Shown here one piece after another: positions 22,838-32,124 of a stretch of 41,102 nt of DNA. The notes beneath the pieces are model-generated. The model made no database searches. It worked only from the letters and a program-made list of their open reading frames with translations, and was not told the origin of the DNA. Source of the stretch: Bradyrhizobium hipponense (GTDB lineage: Bacteria > Pseudomonadota > Alphaproteobacteria > Rhizobiales > Xanthobacteraceae); assembly GCF_008123965.1 (NCBI RefSeq), contig NZ_VSTH01000044.1, positions 1 through 41,102 of the forward strand, written 5' to 3'. Position numbers and translations under genes: made by a program. The first letter of the stretch is position 1; each line of letters starts with the position of its first letter.

Positions 22838-24274
22838 CTAAACGCCCAGCGCCTTCCGATTGAAGGTTCGCAGGAAGCGCAGCGACAATGTCCGCACATT
22901 CGCGACGTTGAGCAGCCACGCGGCGGCGGCATAGGCCAGCCCACCGGCGAGGCTGACGATGATGAGTGGGACGAGGCCGGTGCCGCTCGCTTGCGATCGT
23001 GCAACGAGGATTGCAGCCGCCATCGCGGCGGCGGAGGCGGCAATGCCGGCGAGCCGGTTGAGGTCGAACGGCACGGGATGGGCGCGGTGCATCAGCACGA
23101 CGGCGACGAGGAGGCCGATCGCCTCGGTCGCGAGCGTCGCCAGCGCCGCACCGTAGATGCCGTAGCCTGCGACCAGCGTGAGCATCAGTGCCACGCTCAG
23201 GACCAGCGTGAGGAACGACTGCGCCGCCAGCATGAAGGGCCGCTCGGCAAGCTGAAAGCTGATCTGCACGTAGAACTGGTTGGCGATGCCGAAGAAGCGG
23301 GCGAGCACCAGGGTCGGCAGCAGCGCCGACACGCCGGCGCGGAAATCGACGCCGACGAGCGTGCCTGCGACCTGATCCGCCGCGAGCGCAAGCCAGACGG
23401 CAACGGGCGCGACGACGACGAGCAGCAGTTCGAGGCTCTCGGTCAGCCGCTCCCGCGTCACCGCGTCATTCTTTTCAGACAATGTCCGGAACACCAGCGG
23501 CACGGTCGCCGCGGCGACGCTGGAGGCGATCATGACCATGAACTGGCGCGGCAGATCCGCCGCCACGCCAAAGATGCCGGCGGCATCCTTGCCGAGCAGC
23601 CAGGCGACGATGAGCCGATCGCACGTCGAGTACAACGCGACGGAGAGACCAGCCAGCGTCAGAGGCAATCCGTAACGCGCCAGCTGCATGAACTGGCTGC
23701 GTTGAAAACGTGCGATCCTGGTGCGATCTCCGGCAAGGTTCAGGATGATGCCCGTCAGCGAGCCCAGACCAAACGCCGCGAGCAGGCCGATGCCGCCCCA
23801 GCCGAGCCAGATGCCGAGCAGGCCGAAGCCGACGCTCGACACGCTGCGCACGATCGAAATGGCGGCGAACCGGTAGGGCCGCAATTTGGCGCGCTCGAAC
23901 TCCTGTCCGACATCGACCGCATTCGCCATGATCGCAACGAACATGCTGGCGAGCAGCAGCTCGACGCTGACGTCGCTGCGGAACAGGACGACCAGGGGGG
24001 TCGCGGCGCAGAGGGCCGCCGCGGTGAGGACGAAGGCGACCATCGCCGTGCCGCGAAAATCCACCTCCGCCGACATCGCCTGATAGCGTGACACCGACAG
24101 TTTGATCCAGGCGAAGAAGATCGCGCCCAGGATGCCGGCAAGGCTGATGCCGATGACGTAGACGCCGTACTCCGCCGGCGTCAGCAGCCGTGTGTAGGCG
24201 GTGACGGCGAAGAAGCCCACCGCTGCAGGCAGGATGTAGGCCACGAGGTAGATCGAGAAATGGCGATTCAGCAT
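22838..24274 (-). CDS. Polysaccharide flippase-like membrane protein (Wzx/MATE type)
   Basis: This encodes 478 residues with about 12-14 hydrophobic segments distributed over the full length and few soluble loops, the layout of oligosaccharide/O-antigen flippases. The N-terminus (F-A-V-T-A-Y-T-R-L-L-T-P-A-E-Y-G-V-Y) carries the family signature R-x-L-x-P-x-x-Y-G. It would move undecaprenyl-linked glycan units across the inner membrane. The neighbouring glycosyltransferase, GH10 and DUF6492 genes support a polysaccharide locus. It is divergent from the glycosyltransferase across a region with tandem repeats and a palindrome. Confidence 0.9.
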   Translation of the reverse strand: MLNRHFSIYLVAYILPAAVGFFAVTAYTRLLTPAEYGVYVIGISLAGILGAIFFAWIKLSVSRYQAMSAEVDFRGTAMVAFVLTAAALCAATPLVVLFRSDVSVELLLASMFVAIMANAVDVGQEFERAKLRPYRFAAISIVRSVSSVGFGLLGIWLGWGGIGLLAAFGLGSLTGIILNLAGDRTRIARFQRSQFMQLARYGLPLTLAGLSVALYSTCDRLIVAWLLGKDAAGIFGVAADLPRQFMVMIASSVAAATVPLVFRTLSEKNDAVTRERLTESLELLLVVVAPVAVWLALAADQVAGTLVGVDFRAGVSALLPTLVLARFFGIANQFYVQISFQLAERPFMLAAQSFLTLVLSVALMLTLVAGYGIYGAALATLATEAIGLLVAVVLMHRAHPVPFDLNRLAGIAASAAAMAAAILVARSQASGTGLVPLIIVSLAGGLAYAAAAWLLNVANVRTLSLRFLRTFNRKALGV

Positions 24275-24299
24275 GCGAGCATCGGACCGGCGGCCTTGG

Positions 24300-24351
24300 G
24301 ATCGAACCTTGGGATTGAGCCTTGCGATTGAGCCTTGCGATTGAGCCTTGC
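24300..24351. repeat. 13-base tandem repeat, four units
   Basis: Three identical units of GATTGAGCCTTGC (24313-24351) are preceded by a diverged unit (24300-24312) and followed by the start of another. It lies 26-77 bases before the flippase start, so changes in copy number could alter its promoter spacing. Confidence 0.9.
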
Positions 24352-24494
24352 GATTGGGTGGCCGTTAATCAGTTGGACCTTGGCGTGGCGATCGGACTGC
24401 GCCGCAGCATCCACCAAGAATAGCCACATAAGTCTGCAAATCGGCTCCCGAATGGAGCGGGCCCGGCTGGTTTCGCGCGTTAGCGTTAAATTTG

Positions 24495-24512
24495 CCCTGT
24501 TCTTGAACGGGG
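24495..24512. promoter_or_regulatory. 18-base palindrome, candidate operator
   Basis: CCC-T-GTTC-TT-GAAC-G-GGG is nearly symmetrical. It lies 61-93 bases before the possible glycosyltransferase starts, a plausible operator position. The binding protein is unknown. Confidence 0.4.
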
Positions 24513-24587
24513 CGCCGCAACGACCGAAAAGAAACTATGATTTCAAGGACGCCGCCCGGCCTTCTGTAATGCGTGGACGTGACTGAC

Positions 24588-25676
24588 ATGGACGTTGCCG
24601 AACGTACACGGGTGACCCCGGCCTCCCTGCTGCACGGCGGGGCCAATGCCCCCCTGGTTCCAGCGGCCCCCGCGACCGAGCGCGAACGGATGGTGCTCAA
24701 CCTGTTCTTCGAGGAGCAGGACGACCGCTGGTTTCCGGGCGACCGCCACATCCGGCCGCTGCTGCGGCGGAGGCTGCTCGGCAAGCCGTGGATCAGCGGC
24801 CAGCGGCGCGTCCTCCTCAATCTCTGTGCCGGCCTCGACAGGATCGGTGTTCGCTATCGGGTGAACGATTACCGCTATATCCGCAAGCACCCGGAGGAGC
24901 TCGCCTGCATCATCGGGCGGCCGTTCGTGCTCGACTGGTTCGCGTGGAAGAACCCGCTCCTGCTCGGCGTCGCCATGTACGACCATCCGGTGCAGGCAGC
25001 GGGGCGTCTCAAGGACCTGCAAACGAAGGCTGTCCTGGTGCCCTGCAGCTGGTACGCCGATATGTTCCGGCCGTATTGGCCGAATGTCGAGGCCTGGCCG
25101 GTCGGCATCGAGACCGACCTGTGGACGCCCGCGCCCGCCGAGCAGAAAAGCGTCGACGTGCTGCTCTACGACAAGGTGCGCTGGGAGCACGATCGCTACG
25201 AGACCGAGCTGATCGACCCGATCCGCAGGCATCTCGAAGCGGACAGCCGCACGGTCGAGGTGATCCGCTACGGCCACTACAAGGAGGACGACTACAAGGC
25301 GGCGCTGGCGCGCTGCCGCAGCATGATCTTTCTCTGCGAGCATGAGAGCCAGGGCATCGCCTGCCAGCAGGCGTTGTCGAGCGACGTCCCCGTGTTTGCC
25401 TGGGATCGCGGCGGGCCGTGGCGGGATCCGGAGTATTTTCCGCACAAGGTGAGATACGAAGGCGGCGTGTCGTCGGTGCCCTATTTCGACGCACGCTGCG
25501 GCATGACCTTCAGCGATGCAGATGGCTTCGTGTCCGGCTGGAGTGACTTCTGGTCGCACGCCGTCGCCGGCGACTTTGCGCCTCGCGACTATGTGATGGA
25601 CAATCTGACGCTCGAGAAGTGCGCGCTTCATTATTACGAGATCGCCGAAGCTGCGATGCAGCGGCACGCGCGCTGA
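24588..25676 (+). CDS. Glycosyltransferase-like protein, polysaccharide synthesis
   Basis: This encodes 362 residues from ATG 24588 (an in-frame GTG at 24573 is possible; neither has a good binding site). The central and C-terminal parts resemble GT-B enzymes: VLVPCSWYADMFRPYWP, V-E-A-W-P-V-G-I-E-T-D, a nucleotide-binding-like strand V-D-V-L-L-Y-D-K, and an E-S-Q-G-I-A-C-Q-Q-A-L motif like the acidic donor-sugar site of GT4 proteins. A family number cannot be fixed by eye. It has no signal peptide and probably acts at the cytoplasmic side, next to the flippase and GH10 genes. Confidence 0.8.
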   Translation: MDVAERTRVTPASLLHGGANAPLVPAAPATERERMVLNLFFEEQDDRWFPGDRHIRPLLRRRLLGKPWISGQRRVLLNLCAGLDRIGVRYRVNDYRYIRKHPEELACIIGRPFVLDWFAWKNPLLLGVAMYDHPVQAAGRLKDLQTKAVLVPCSWYADMFRPYWPNVEAWPVGIETDLWTPAPAEQKSVDVLLYDKVRWEHDRYETELIDPIRRHLEADSRTVEVIRYGHYKEDDYKAALARCRSMIFLCEHESQGIACQQALSSDVPVFAWDRGGPWRDPEYFPHKVRYEGGVSSVPYFDARCGMTFSDADGFVSGWSDFWSHAVAGDFAPRDYVMDNLTLEKCALHYYEIAEAAMQRHAR

Positions 25677-25702
25677 AACGCGTGCAGCCAGGTGACCAGC
25701 AG

Positions 25703-26770
25703 GTGACCAAGCTCGACAGACGCGAATTTCTCCTCGGCAGCGCCGCGATGCTTGCGGCGGGCGCATCGGCGTCCGCAGCGCCGGCGTCAAAATTTGCCCA
25801 GCGCCGCCCGGGCTTTGGCGCCGCGGCCACGCTCTGGGATCTGCAAGCCGATCCGCGGCTCGGCGAAGCGATCAGCACCTATTGCACCCAAATCGTGCCG
25901 GTACTCGAGCTGAAATGGCCGATGCTGCGGCCGGACGCACACACCTTCGCCTTCGAGCGCGCGGATGCGATCCTGGATTTTGCCCGGCAGAACGATTTGA
26001 CGATGCGCGGCCACGCGCTCGCCTGGTATCACGACATTCCGGACTGGACCAAGCAGATCAAGGACACGAAAGGCGTCGAGCGTGCGTTCGTCGACCACAT
26101 CGGTACCGTCGTCTCCTACTACAGGGACAAGCTGACGTCGTGGGACGTCGTCAACGAGCCGATCCCGGACAATCCGCGCAACGTAAAAGACCGGCGCGAC
26201 ACGTTCTGGACGCAGCACCTCGGCGATCGCTGGATTCCACTGGCGTTCCGCACCGCGGCTGCCGCAGATCCCTTCGTGAAGCTCGCGATCAACGAATACG
26301 ACATCGAGTCGGCCAAAGATTCCTTCATCGCCAAGCGCGCCGCTTACCGCAATCTCATCATGGACCTGCTCGACCAGGGCGTTCCGCTTCACGCCGTGGG
26401 GCTGCAATCACATCTGCATGCCGAGCTCGAGATCGACACGCATGGGCTGGCCGAATTCGCCACCGAGCTGAGGTCGTGGGGACTCGAGGTTCTCGTCACC
26501 GAGCTCGACGTCGACGACCAGAAGCTGACGGGCAATCCGGCGGAGCGCGACGCCATCGTCGCCAAGCGCGTCGACGACCTCTTGAGCGCGATCTCGACCA
26601 GCGGCCCGGTGCGTTCGATCCTGACCTGGGGCCTCTCGGATCGCTATAGCTGGATCAACGGCACGTTTGCCCGCAAGGACAAGCAGCCGAACCGCCCCTT
26701 GCCGCTCGATGGCGAGTTCAAGCCAAAGCCCTTCCTGGACGTCATCAGCAAGTTCACGAAGGACGTCTGA
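25703..26770 (+). CDS. Tat-exported GH10 glycosidase (endo-1,4-beta-xylanase family)
   Basis: This encodes 355 residues from GTG 25703, chosen because AGGTGA precedes it and it begins just before the Tat signal (LDRREFLLGSAAMLAAGASA). The GH10 barrel shows the acid/base Glu152 in WDVVNEP, the nucleophile Glu267 in LVTELDVDD, R-G-H-A-L-A-W near 102-108 and L-Q-S-H-L-H near 234-239. GH10 enzymes cut beta-1,4-xylan and related chains in the periplasm or outside. It follows the glycosyltransferase by 26 bases, so it probably trims or releases the polysaccharide made by this locus rather than degrading plant xylan; both remain possible. Confidence 0.93.
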   Translation: MTKLDRREFLLGSAAMLAAGASASAAPASKFAQRRPGFGAAATLWDLQADPRLGEAISTYCTQIVPVLELKWPMLRPDAHTFAFERADAILDFARQNDLTMRGHALAWYHDIPDWTKQIKDTKGVERAFVDHIGTVVSYYRDKLTSWDVVNEPIPDNPRNVKDRRDTFWTQHLGDRWIPLAFRTAAAADPFVKLAINEYDIESAKDSFIAKRAAYRNLIMDLLDQGVPLHAVGLQSHLHAELEIDTHGLAEFATELRSWGLEVLVTELDVDDQKLTGNPAERDAIVAKRVDDLLSAISTSGPVRSILTWGLSDRYSWINGTFARKDKQPNRPLPLDGEFKPKPFLDVISKFTKDV

Positions 26771-26785
26771 GGCAGCGGTCTGGAG

Positions 26786-27733
26786 CTAGCGCGTCTTCGG
26801 CACCTCGAATTCGACCGCATCGCCCAAATGCTCGGGCGACAGGCTCGGAGCGCGCCGGTCGCGTGAGTTCAGGCGAAACACGTCCCGAATGTCGTCGATC
26901 GAGGTCGACGAATAGGACTGGATGCAGAGCGCAACCTGCTCGGGCGAGGCGGCACGCATCAACGCCTCGATCGCCGCGCGGTCGAGGCGGGTGTCCTCCC
27001 AGTGCGAGACGGCGATGCTGTCTTCCGTCACCCGATGGGCCGCCAGATGGTTCGGCGAATTGGCGACGAAGTGGCCGTAGAGCAGATACTCCGAAAACTT
27101 CTTCTTCCGGCACAGCGCCAGAACCCAGTTCACGCCCGTCGCCGACTTGATAGTGTCGGTCATCGCACGCGCAGTGTCCTTGTCCCAGACCAGCGCGTTG
27201 CCGACATAGTCGTCCGCTGGAAAAGCGCGGTCCTTGATGCCGAGCAATTGGTCGACCGTGCGCAGCCAGAGGCCGTGCAGCGGTGCGTCGGCGCTGATGG
27301 CGCGCGGCGTGAAGAACAGCGGCGTCTTCTCGGCCCCGGCATATTGGCCGACGTCGAATTCGCGGAAGAACAGATTGTCCGAATCCAGGATGCAGACGCG
27401 CTGCTCGGGCGCATTGAGGACACCCGCGATTTTCAGGATCTGCTGGATATGCCAGCCATGGACCGGCGACGACAGAAGGGACAGCCAGACGCGCCGATTG
27501 CTGAACTGGAGCGCCGGCGGCAAGGCCCAGAGCCATTTCGGCAAATAGCGCGAGGCGGGAACGACGACGCGCTTGTCGGAGCGGAACCGCTCGAACAGGG
27601 GCACGTCCTCATCGTTAACGAGAACATAATGCCGCGTGTATCCCGTCAGCCAGGTGTCGATGCTCTCGCTGAGCAGCGAAAAGCGCTCGATATCCTTGGC
27701 GTAGCTAGCGGTCAGCAGTGCAACGGAATGCAT
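26786..27733 (-). CDS. DUF6492-type glycosyltransferase-like protein
   Basis: This encodes 315 residues starting MHSVALLTASYAKDIERF. It has a Rossmann-like N-terminal strand (V-A-L-L-T-A-S-Y), a second strand with V-L-V-N-D-E-D, and a D-x-D-type motif in CILDSDNLFFREFD, typical of GT-A fold enzymes binding a nucleotide-sugar metal. The family (DUF6492) is found next to polysaccharide genes. ATG 27733 is preferred over an in-frame TTG at 27745. It runs towards the GH10 gene (convergent). Confidence 0.8.
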   Translation of the reverse strand: MHSVALLTASYAKDIERFSLLSESIDTWLTGYTRHYVLVNDEDVPLFERFRSDKRVVVPASRYLPKWLWALPPALQFSNRRVWLSLLSSPVHGWHIQQILKIAGVLNAPEQRVCILDSDNLFFREFDVGQYAGAEKTPLFFTPRAISADAPLHGLWLRTVDQLLGIKDRAFPADDYVGNALVWDKDTARAMTDTIKSATGVNWVLALCRKKKFSEYLLYGHFVANSPNHLAAHRVTEDSIAVSHWEDTRLDRAAIEALMRAASPEQVALCIQSYSSTSIDDIRDVFRLNSRDRRAPSLSPEHLGDAVEFEVPKTR

Positions 27734-27827
27734 AAGCGCGCTCAAATGGCCATCAAGCCGCAGTCATAGCCCGACCGGGACGCGTTGGAAACTTGCATTC
27801 GCAATCAAGGTAAAATGAAACGAAGCA

Positions 27828-28622
27828 TTAGCCATCCGCCGGCAACCCCTGCTCGATGCCGCGGAAGCGCAGTGGTGCCAGGGCTGACGCCCGCTGCCAC
27901 CAGTCGGCGACACGGTCGTCAAGCGCAGTCGTGCCGCGGCCCTGGCCGGGAAAGATCCGGATCTGCTGCACTGCCTCGGCCTCGAAGCCCTTGGCGTTGC
28001 GCGTGATCTTGATGACGGCGCCTTCGCGGTCCCGCTGCGTCAGCGGCACCAGGAGACGGCCGCGCGGACGGAGCGACTGCAGCCAGCATGGATGCGGATG
28101 CGAGAAGCCGGCATGCACGATGATCACGTCTGCCGGCGGCTCAATCGCTGCGCATCCGTCGCCATGAACCACCTCGACATTTCGATAGGGGCGAAGGTAA
28201 CTCGCAGCACGATATGCCAGACGCTGATCGCATTCGACCGCGAGCACCAGCCCCTTCGGGCCGACCATCTTCGACAGCACTGCCGAGAAATACCCAAGCC
28301 CGCAGCCGATCTGGACCACGCGGTCCTTTTCGCGGATGTCGAGCACGTCGATGAAATGCGCCCACAGGCTCGGCAATCCCGTATCGAGCTTGCGGCGTGC
28401 GTCGATGGCGACCAGCACATTGTCGTAGAGATGAACGGGATCGGCGTCGGGCGTCAGCCGATAGCTGCGCGCCGCCCCGCTCTTGATGCGCCAAGGCCCG
28501 CGTGCCAGAAAATCCTCGCGCGGGACGGCGGCGAGCGCTTCGAGCAGGCGCGGCGAGGATATCCCCTCGCGTTTCGCGACCAGCTCCACATAACGCGCAC
28601 GCGCGGCAACAAGATCGCTCAT
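27828..28622 (-). CDS. PCMT-like SAM methyltransferase
   Basis: This encodes 264 residues resembling protein-L-isoaspartate O-methyltransferase. AdoMet motif I is VVQIGCGLGYFSAVLSKMVG, followed by L-A-V-E-C-D and V-V-H-G-D-G (motif II region). The usual P-R-x-x-F near the N-terminus is present (VPREDFL). The classical substrate loop T-I-S-Q-P is not seen; it is replaced by DPVHLYDNVLVAID, so the substrate may not be isoaspartyl protein. The ATG overlaps the stop of the upstream cyclase gene as ATGA, giving translational coupling and suggesting a shared task. Confidence 0.85.
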   Translation of the reverse strand: MSDLVAARARYVELVAKREGISSPRLLEALAAVPREDFLARGPWRIKSGAARSYRLTPDADPVHLYDNVLVAIDARRKLDTGLPSLWAHFIDVLDIREKDRVVQIGCGLGYFSAVLSKMVGPKGLVLAVECDQRLAYRAASYLRPYRNVEVVHGDGCAAIEPPADVIIVHAGFSHPHPCWLQSLRPRGRLLVPLTQRDREGAVIKITRNAKGFEAEAVQQIRIFPGQGRGTTALDDRVADWWQRASALAPLRFRGIEQGLPADG

Positions 28623-31600
28623 CTCACCGGATCGGGCCGTTGACGAATGGGCACGTCGGCGCCGATCTCGTTGATCAGCTGCATCGCCTGCTTCAGGTCC
28701 GGCGTGTAGAAGCCCTCGCTGAACTTGGCGACGATCGGCCCGAGCAGGAGGCTCGCATGCTCGCGCTTGCCGGTGTCGCGCGACAGCCGCGCAAGGCTGA
28801 CGGCGGTTCGCAGCTCCCAGGACAGCGCGCCCTGCTTGCGGGCGGTCTCCAGCGAGAGGCCGAACAAGTCTTCCGCCTCCTGCATCGAGGCCGGATCGCC
28901 GTCCGATAGCGTGATCTCGCCTTGCAGGCGGTAGACCTCGGCGAGGTAGGAGTGATCGCCGGTCCGCCTCGCGGTTGCGAGCGCGCCGTCGAGCGCTCGC
29001 AAGGCGGCATCGCGCATCCCGACCTTGGCATAGGCCTCCGCGAGCAGACAGCGGAACCAGCAGCCGGCCAGCCAGGAATCCATCGCCTCGTATTCGTCGA
29101 GACCAAAGCGCATCTGGCTGAGGCCTTCGTCGGCCTCGCCGAGCTGAGCCAGCGCCCAGCCGCGCAGGATCGCAGCCTGCTGCTTCCAGTGCAGGAAATT
29201 ATGCTCGCTGGCGATGATCATGGCGCGGTTGGCGTGGTCGCGCGTGCCCTCGACATCGCGCAAATGCTGGCAAAGATAGGCGCCGAACACCAGCGCGAAG
29301 GCGAGCGTGAAGGGATGGCGGATCTTCTCGGCGTTCGCGATCGCCTGCTCGCTGTGCTGGCGCGCCGCATCCGGCCGGCCGAGAAACCACAGGAGGTAGC
29401 CGAGATAGGACAGCGAGACGACGCCTGGATCGGTGCCGTGCCGCTCCATCAGGTCGGAGTGCAGATCTGGGCTGTAGAGGTTGATGCAGCGGTGCAAATG
29501 ATGCTGCGAGGCGGCAAAGCGGCCGCGATAAAGCATGGTCATCGCGATGGCGCGGTGCGCTTCGATCAGATAGCCGGTCTGCTGCGCCGGCTGCGCACGC
29601 TCGTTCAGCCGCTCGCGCTTGGCGAACTTCAACAGCTCGACGCTGAGATCGTGCGCGCGCGTCAGGTCGGCGCGGATGAAATGACACACCCAGAGTCCGC
29701 GCGTGGCGGCGAAGGCCTTCTCCTCGTCGTCGAGCTGCTGCCCGAGCTCAAGCGCGCGGATATAATTCTCCTCGACCTCCTGCACGGCATAACCCTTGGC
29801 GGCGATCAGCGCATTGCCGAGCGCGATGCGCAGCTCGAGCTCCATCTCGTCGGCGCCCTGCATGCGCGCATTGGCCTGCACGACGCCCAAGCCGCGCCGC
29901 AGATGGCCGATCGCTTCCAGATTGGCGCCGCTCTTGGCCGCCTGCTTGCCGGCCTTGAGCCAGAAGCTGGCAGCGCCCTCGCTCTGGCCCGACTCGGTCA
30001 GATGGTGGGCGAGCATTTCCGGCTCGCGCTCGGTCTTCTCCGGATACATCTCGGCGAGCACCTGGGCGATCCGGGAATGCAGCTTGCGCCGCTCGCTGTG
30101 CAGCAGGCTGGCATGCGCGGCATTCTGGATCATCACGTGCTTGAAGGAATAGAGCGCGTCCGGCGGATGACCGCGGCGCATGATCAGTCCGGCCGTCTCC
30201 AGATGGTTGAGCGCCGCCTCGATCTGCTCCGGCGGTGTGTTGGCAACCGCGTGCAGCGTCTCGTAGGAGAACTCGCGGCCGATGGTGGCGCCGATCTGAG
30301 CGATCCGCTTGAACGGGCCCATCCGGTCTAGCCGTGCCATCAGCGAGTCCGTCAAGGTCGCCGGGATCGCGAGCTGCCGCCACGGACCCGACAGCACGTA
30401 GCGCCCATGCCGCTCGGTCAGGAGGTTGGATTCCAGAACCGTCTTGGTCAGCTCCTCCAGGAACAGCGGCACCCCGTCGGTCTTGACGATGATCTCCTCG
30501 ACGACCTCCTTGGGAAGCTCTCTGCCGGCGACGCGCTCGACCATCGTCGTACGCAACTGCCGGCTCAGGCGGTTCAGCACCAGCGTGGTGATATGAGAAT
30601 GCGCGTTCCAGCTCGGCTGAAACTCAGAGCGCGCGGTGATGATGACGAGGATCGGCCGGTTCTGCACCTTGTCGACGAGGAGATCGATGACCTCGCGGGA
30701 GGTCGGATCGATCCAGTGCAGGTCCTCGAAAGCGATCACCAGCGGCATCTCGCGCGCGAGGCCGAGGAAATGATTGACCAGTGCCGAGACCGTCGCATCC
30801 TTCTGCTGCTGCGGCGACATGTCGAGCGGCGGATAGCGATCTCCGGTCGGGATCGACAACAGTGCGGCAAACAGCGGCGTGACCTGCTCGATGTCGCCAT
30901 GGGCGGCGGCGATCGCGGTCTCCAGGCTGGTCAGCGCCACCGCGGACACTTCCTCACGGTCGAGGCCGAGGGAGAATTTGAGCTGCTCGGCGAACGGATA
31001 GAATGCCGTGGAGGTGTGGTAGGGCGAGCACTGGAACGAGACCTGGCCGTGCCGGTCACCCGCGATCCGCTCGAAGATTTCCTGGATGATGCGCGACTTG
31101 CCGATGCCGGGCTCGCCGAATTTGACCACGACCTGACCGTTGCCGCCCCTGACCTGCTGCCAGCGTCCCATCAGTAGCGCGATCTCTTCTTCGCGGTTGA
31201 CGAGCGGCGTCAGCCGCGTGCCCGCCGCGGCGGCAAAGCGGGTCTCCACCCGCGAGGCGCGCACCACATGCCAGGCCTGCGCCTTCTCCGAGATGCCCTT
31301 CAGCGCGTGGACGCCGAGATTGCGGTAGTCGAACTTGCCCCTCAACAGCGATTGCGTCGAAGACGAAATCACGACGCCGTTGGGCGGCGCCAGGCCTTGC
31401 AAGCGCGCGGCGAGGTTGACGGTCTCGCCCACTGCGGAGTCGCGCTCCTCGGTGCCCTGCCCCACGAGGTCGCCGACCACGACGAGCCCGGTCGCGATCC
31501 CGATGCGGACGGCGGGTGCATGGCTGAGCGCGCCGCGCGGCTCGACCGCGCGCGCGGTCGACAGCACCCGGACGATCTCGAGCCCGGCGCGCACCGCGCG

Positions 31601-32083
31601 CTCGGCATCGTCCTCATGCGCGGTCGGATAACCGAAATAGACCAAAATGCCGTCGCCGACGAAACGGGCGGCAAAGCCTTCATAATGCTTCACCACGCCG
31701 ACGCAGGTTTCGCGGAAGCTCGCGATCATGTCGCGCACGTCTTCCGGATCGAACTGCACCGAGAGCGAGGTGGAATCCACCATGTCACAGAACATGGTGG
31801 TGAGCTGACGCCGCTCGGCGCCGACCTCCGCCCGGGCTTGCGGGCGGGCCGGCTCGAGCGGCGCTTGCGCCGTCTCGGCCTGGAACAGCGCTGACATCGC
31901 CCGCTGGAGCCGCTTGCGATCGCCAAGCGGCACTCCGAGTTCGGCGAGATCGGCCTCGGTCAGGTCTGCCACGACGTCGAGATCGAGACGGTGCTGCACG
32001 AACAGGTCGTTGTATTGGCCAAGACCAACGCCTTCGAGCCAGCGCTTCAACGCGCCTTCCGTCCCCGGTTCTGTCTCCAGCAT
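28619..32083 (-). CDS. SAM domain - class III cyclase - ATPase - TPR signalling protein
   Basis: This encodes 1154 residues. An N-terminal SAM domain (about 5-65) precedes a class III cyclase domain (about 93-265) with metal Asp100 (MFCDMVDST), Asp144 (FVGDGILVYFG) and Asn223/Arg227 (VNLAARLQG). A STAND/AAA-type ATPase (about 295-620) follows, with Walker A GEPGIGKS near 323-330 and Walker B LVIAFEDLHWID. The remainder (about 650-1130) is a TPR-like helical repeat array. This architecture is typical of large rhizobial cyclases that integrate ligand binding on the TPR region with ATPase-driven switching. The start at 32083 begins the SAM domain and follows GGCGGAAAT. The gene is divergent from the NRPS gene. 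Confidence 0.93.
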   Translation of the reverse strand: MLETEPGTEGALKRWLEGVGLGQYNDLFVQHRLDLDVVADLTEADLAELGVPLGDRKRLQRAMSALFQAETAQAPLEPARPQARAEVGAERRQLTTMFCDMVDSTSLSVQFDPEDVRDMIASFRETCVGVVKHYEGFAARFVGDGILVYFGYPTAHEDDAERAVRAGLEIVRVLSTARAVEPRGALSHAPAVRIGIATGLVVVGDLVGQGTEERDSAVGETVNLAARLQGLAPPNGVVISSSTQSLLRGKFDYRNLGVHALKGISEKAQAWHVVRASRVETRFAAAAGTRLTPLVNREEEIALLMGRWQQVRGGNGQVVVKFGEPGIGKSRIIQEIFERIAGDRHGQVSFQCSPYHTSTAFYPFAEQLKFSLGLDREEVSAVALTSLETAIAAAHGDIEQVTPLFAALLSIPTGDRYPPLDMSPQQQKDATVSALVNHFLGLAREMPLVIAFEDLHWIDPTSREVIDLLVDKVQNRPILVIITARSEFQPSWNAHSHITTLVLNRLSRQLRTTMVERVAGRELPKEVVEEIIVKTDGVPLFLEELTKTVLESNLLTERHGRYVLSGPWRQLAIPATLTDSLMARLDRMGPFKRIAQIGATIGREFSYETLHAVANTPPEQIEAALNHLETAGLIMRRGHPPDALYSFKHVMIQNAAHASLLHSERRKLHSRIAQVLAEMYPEKTEREPEMLAHHLTESGQSEGAASFWLKAGKQAAKSGANLEAIGHLRRGLGVVQANARMQGADEMELELRIALGNALIAAKGYAVQEVEENYIRALELGQQLDDEEKAFAATRGLWVCHFIRADLTRAHDLSVELLKFAKRERLNERAQPAQQTGYLIEAHRAIAMTMLYRGRFAASQHHLHRCINLYSPDLHSDLMERHGTDPGVVSLSYLGYLLWFLGRPDAARQHSEQAIANAEKIRHPFTLAFALVFGAYLCQHLRDVEGTRDHANRAMIIASEHNFLHWKQQAAILRGWALAQLGEADEGLSQMRFGLDEYEAMDSWLAGCWFRCLLAEAYAKVGMRDAALRALDGALATARRTGDHSYLAEVYRLQGEITLSDGDPASMQEAEDLFGLSLETARKQGALSWELRTAVSLARLSRDTGKREHASLLLGPIVAKFSEGFYTPDLKQAMQLINEIGADVPIRQRPDPVR

Positions 32084-32124
32084 GGTGATTTCCGCCCGAC
32101 CATCACTCCGTCGAAGGGCTCTGA

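Larger units (their letters stand above)
24275..24587. other. Divergent promoter region of the polysaccharide genes
   Basis: This 313-base stretch separates the leftward flippase and rightward glycosyltransferase. It contains four 13-base tandem units (24300-24351) close to the flippase start and an 18-base palindrome (24495-24512). No gene is seen. Confidence 0.5.

Noticed and set aside
24300..24351. CRISPR-like array
   Set aside because: The units are 13 bases long and directly adjacent with no spacers; no cas gene is present.
25619..25702. Longer N-terminus for the GH10 gene from 25619
   Set aside because: It overlaps the glycosyltransferase gene and would place about 28 residues before the Tat signal.
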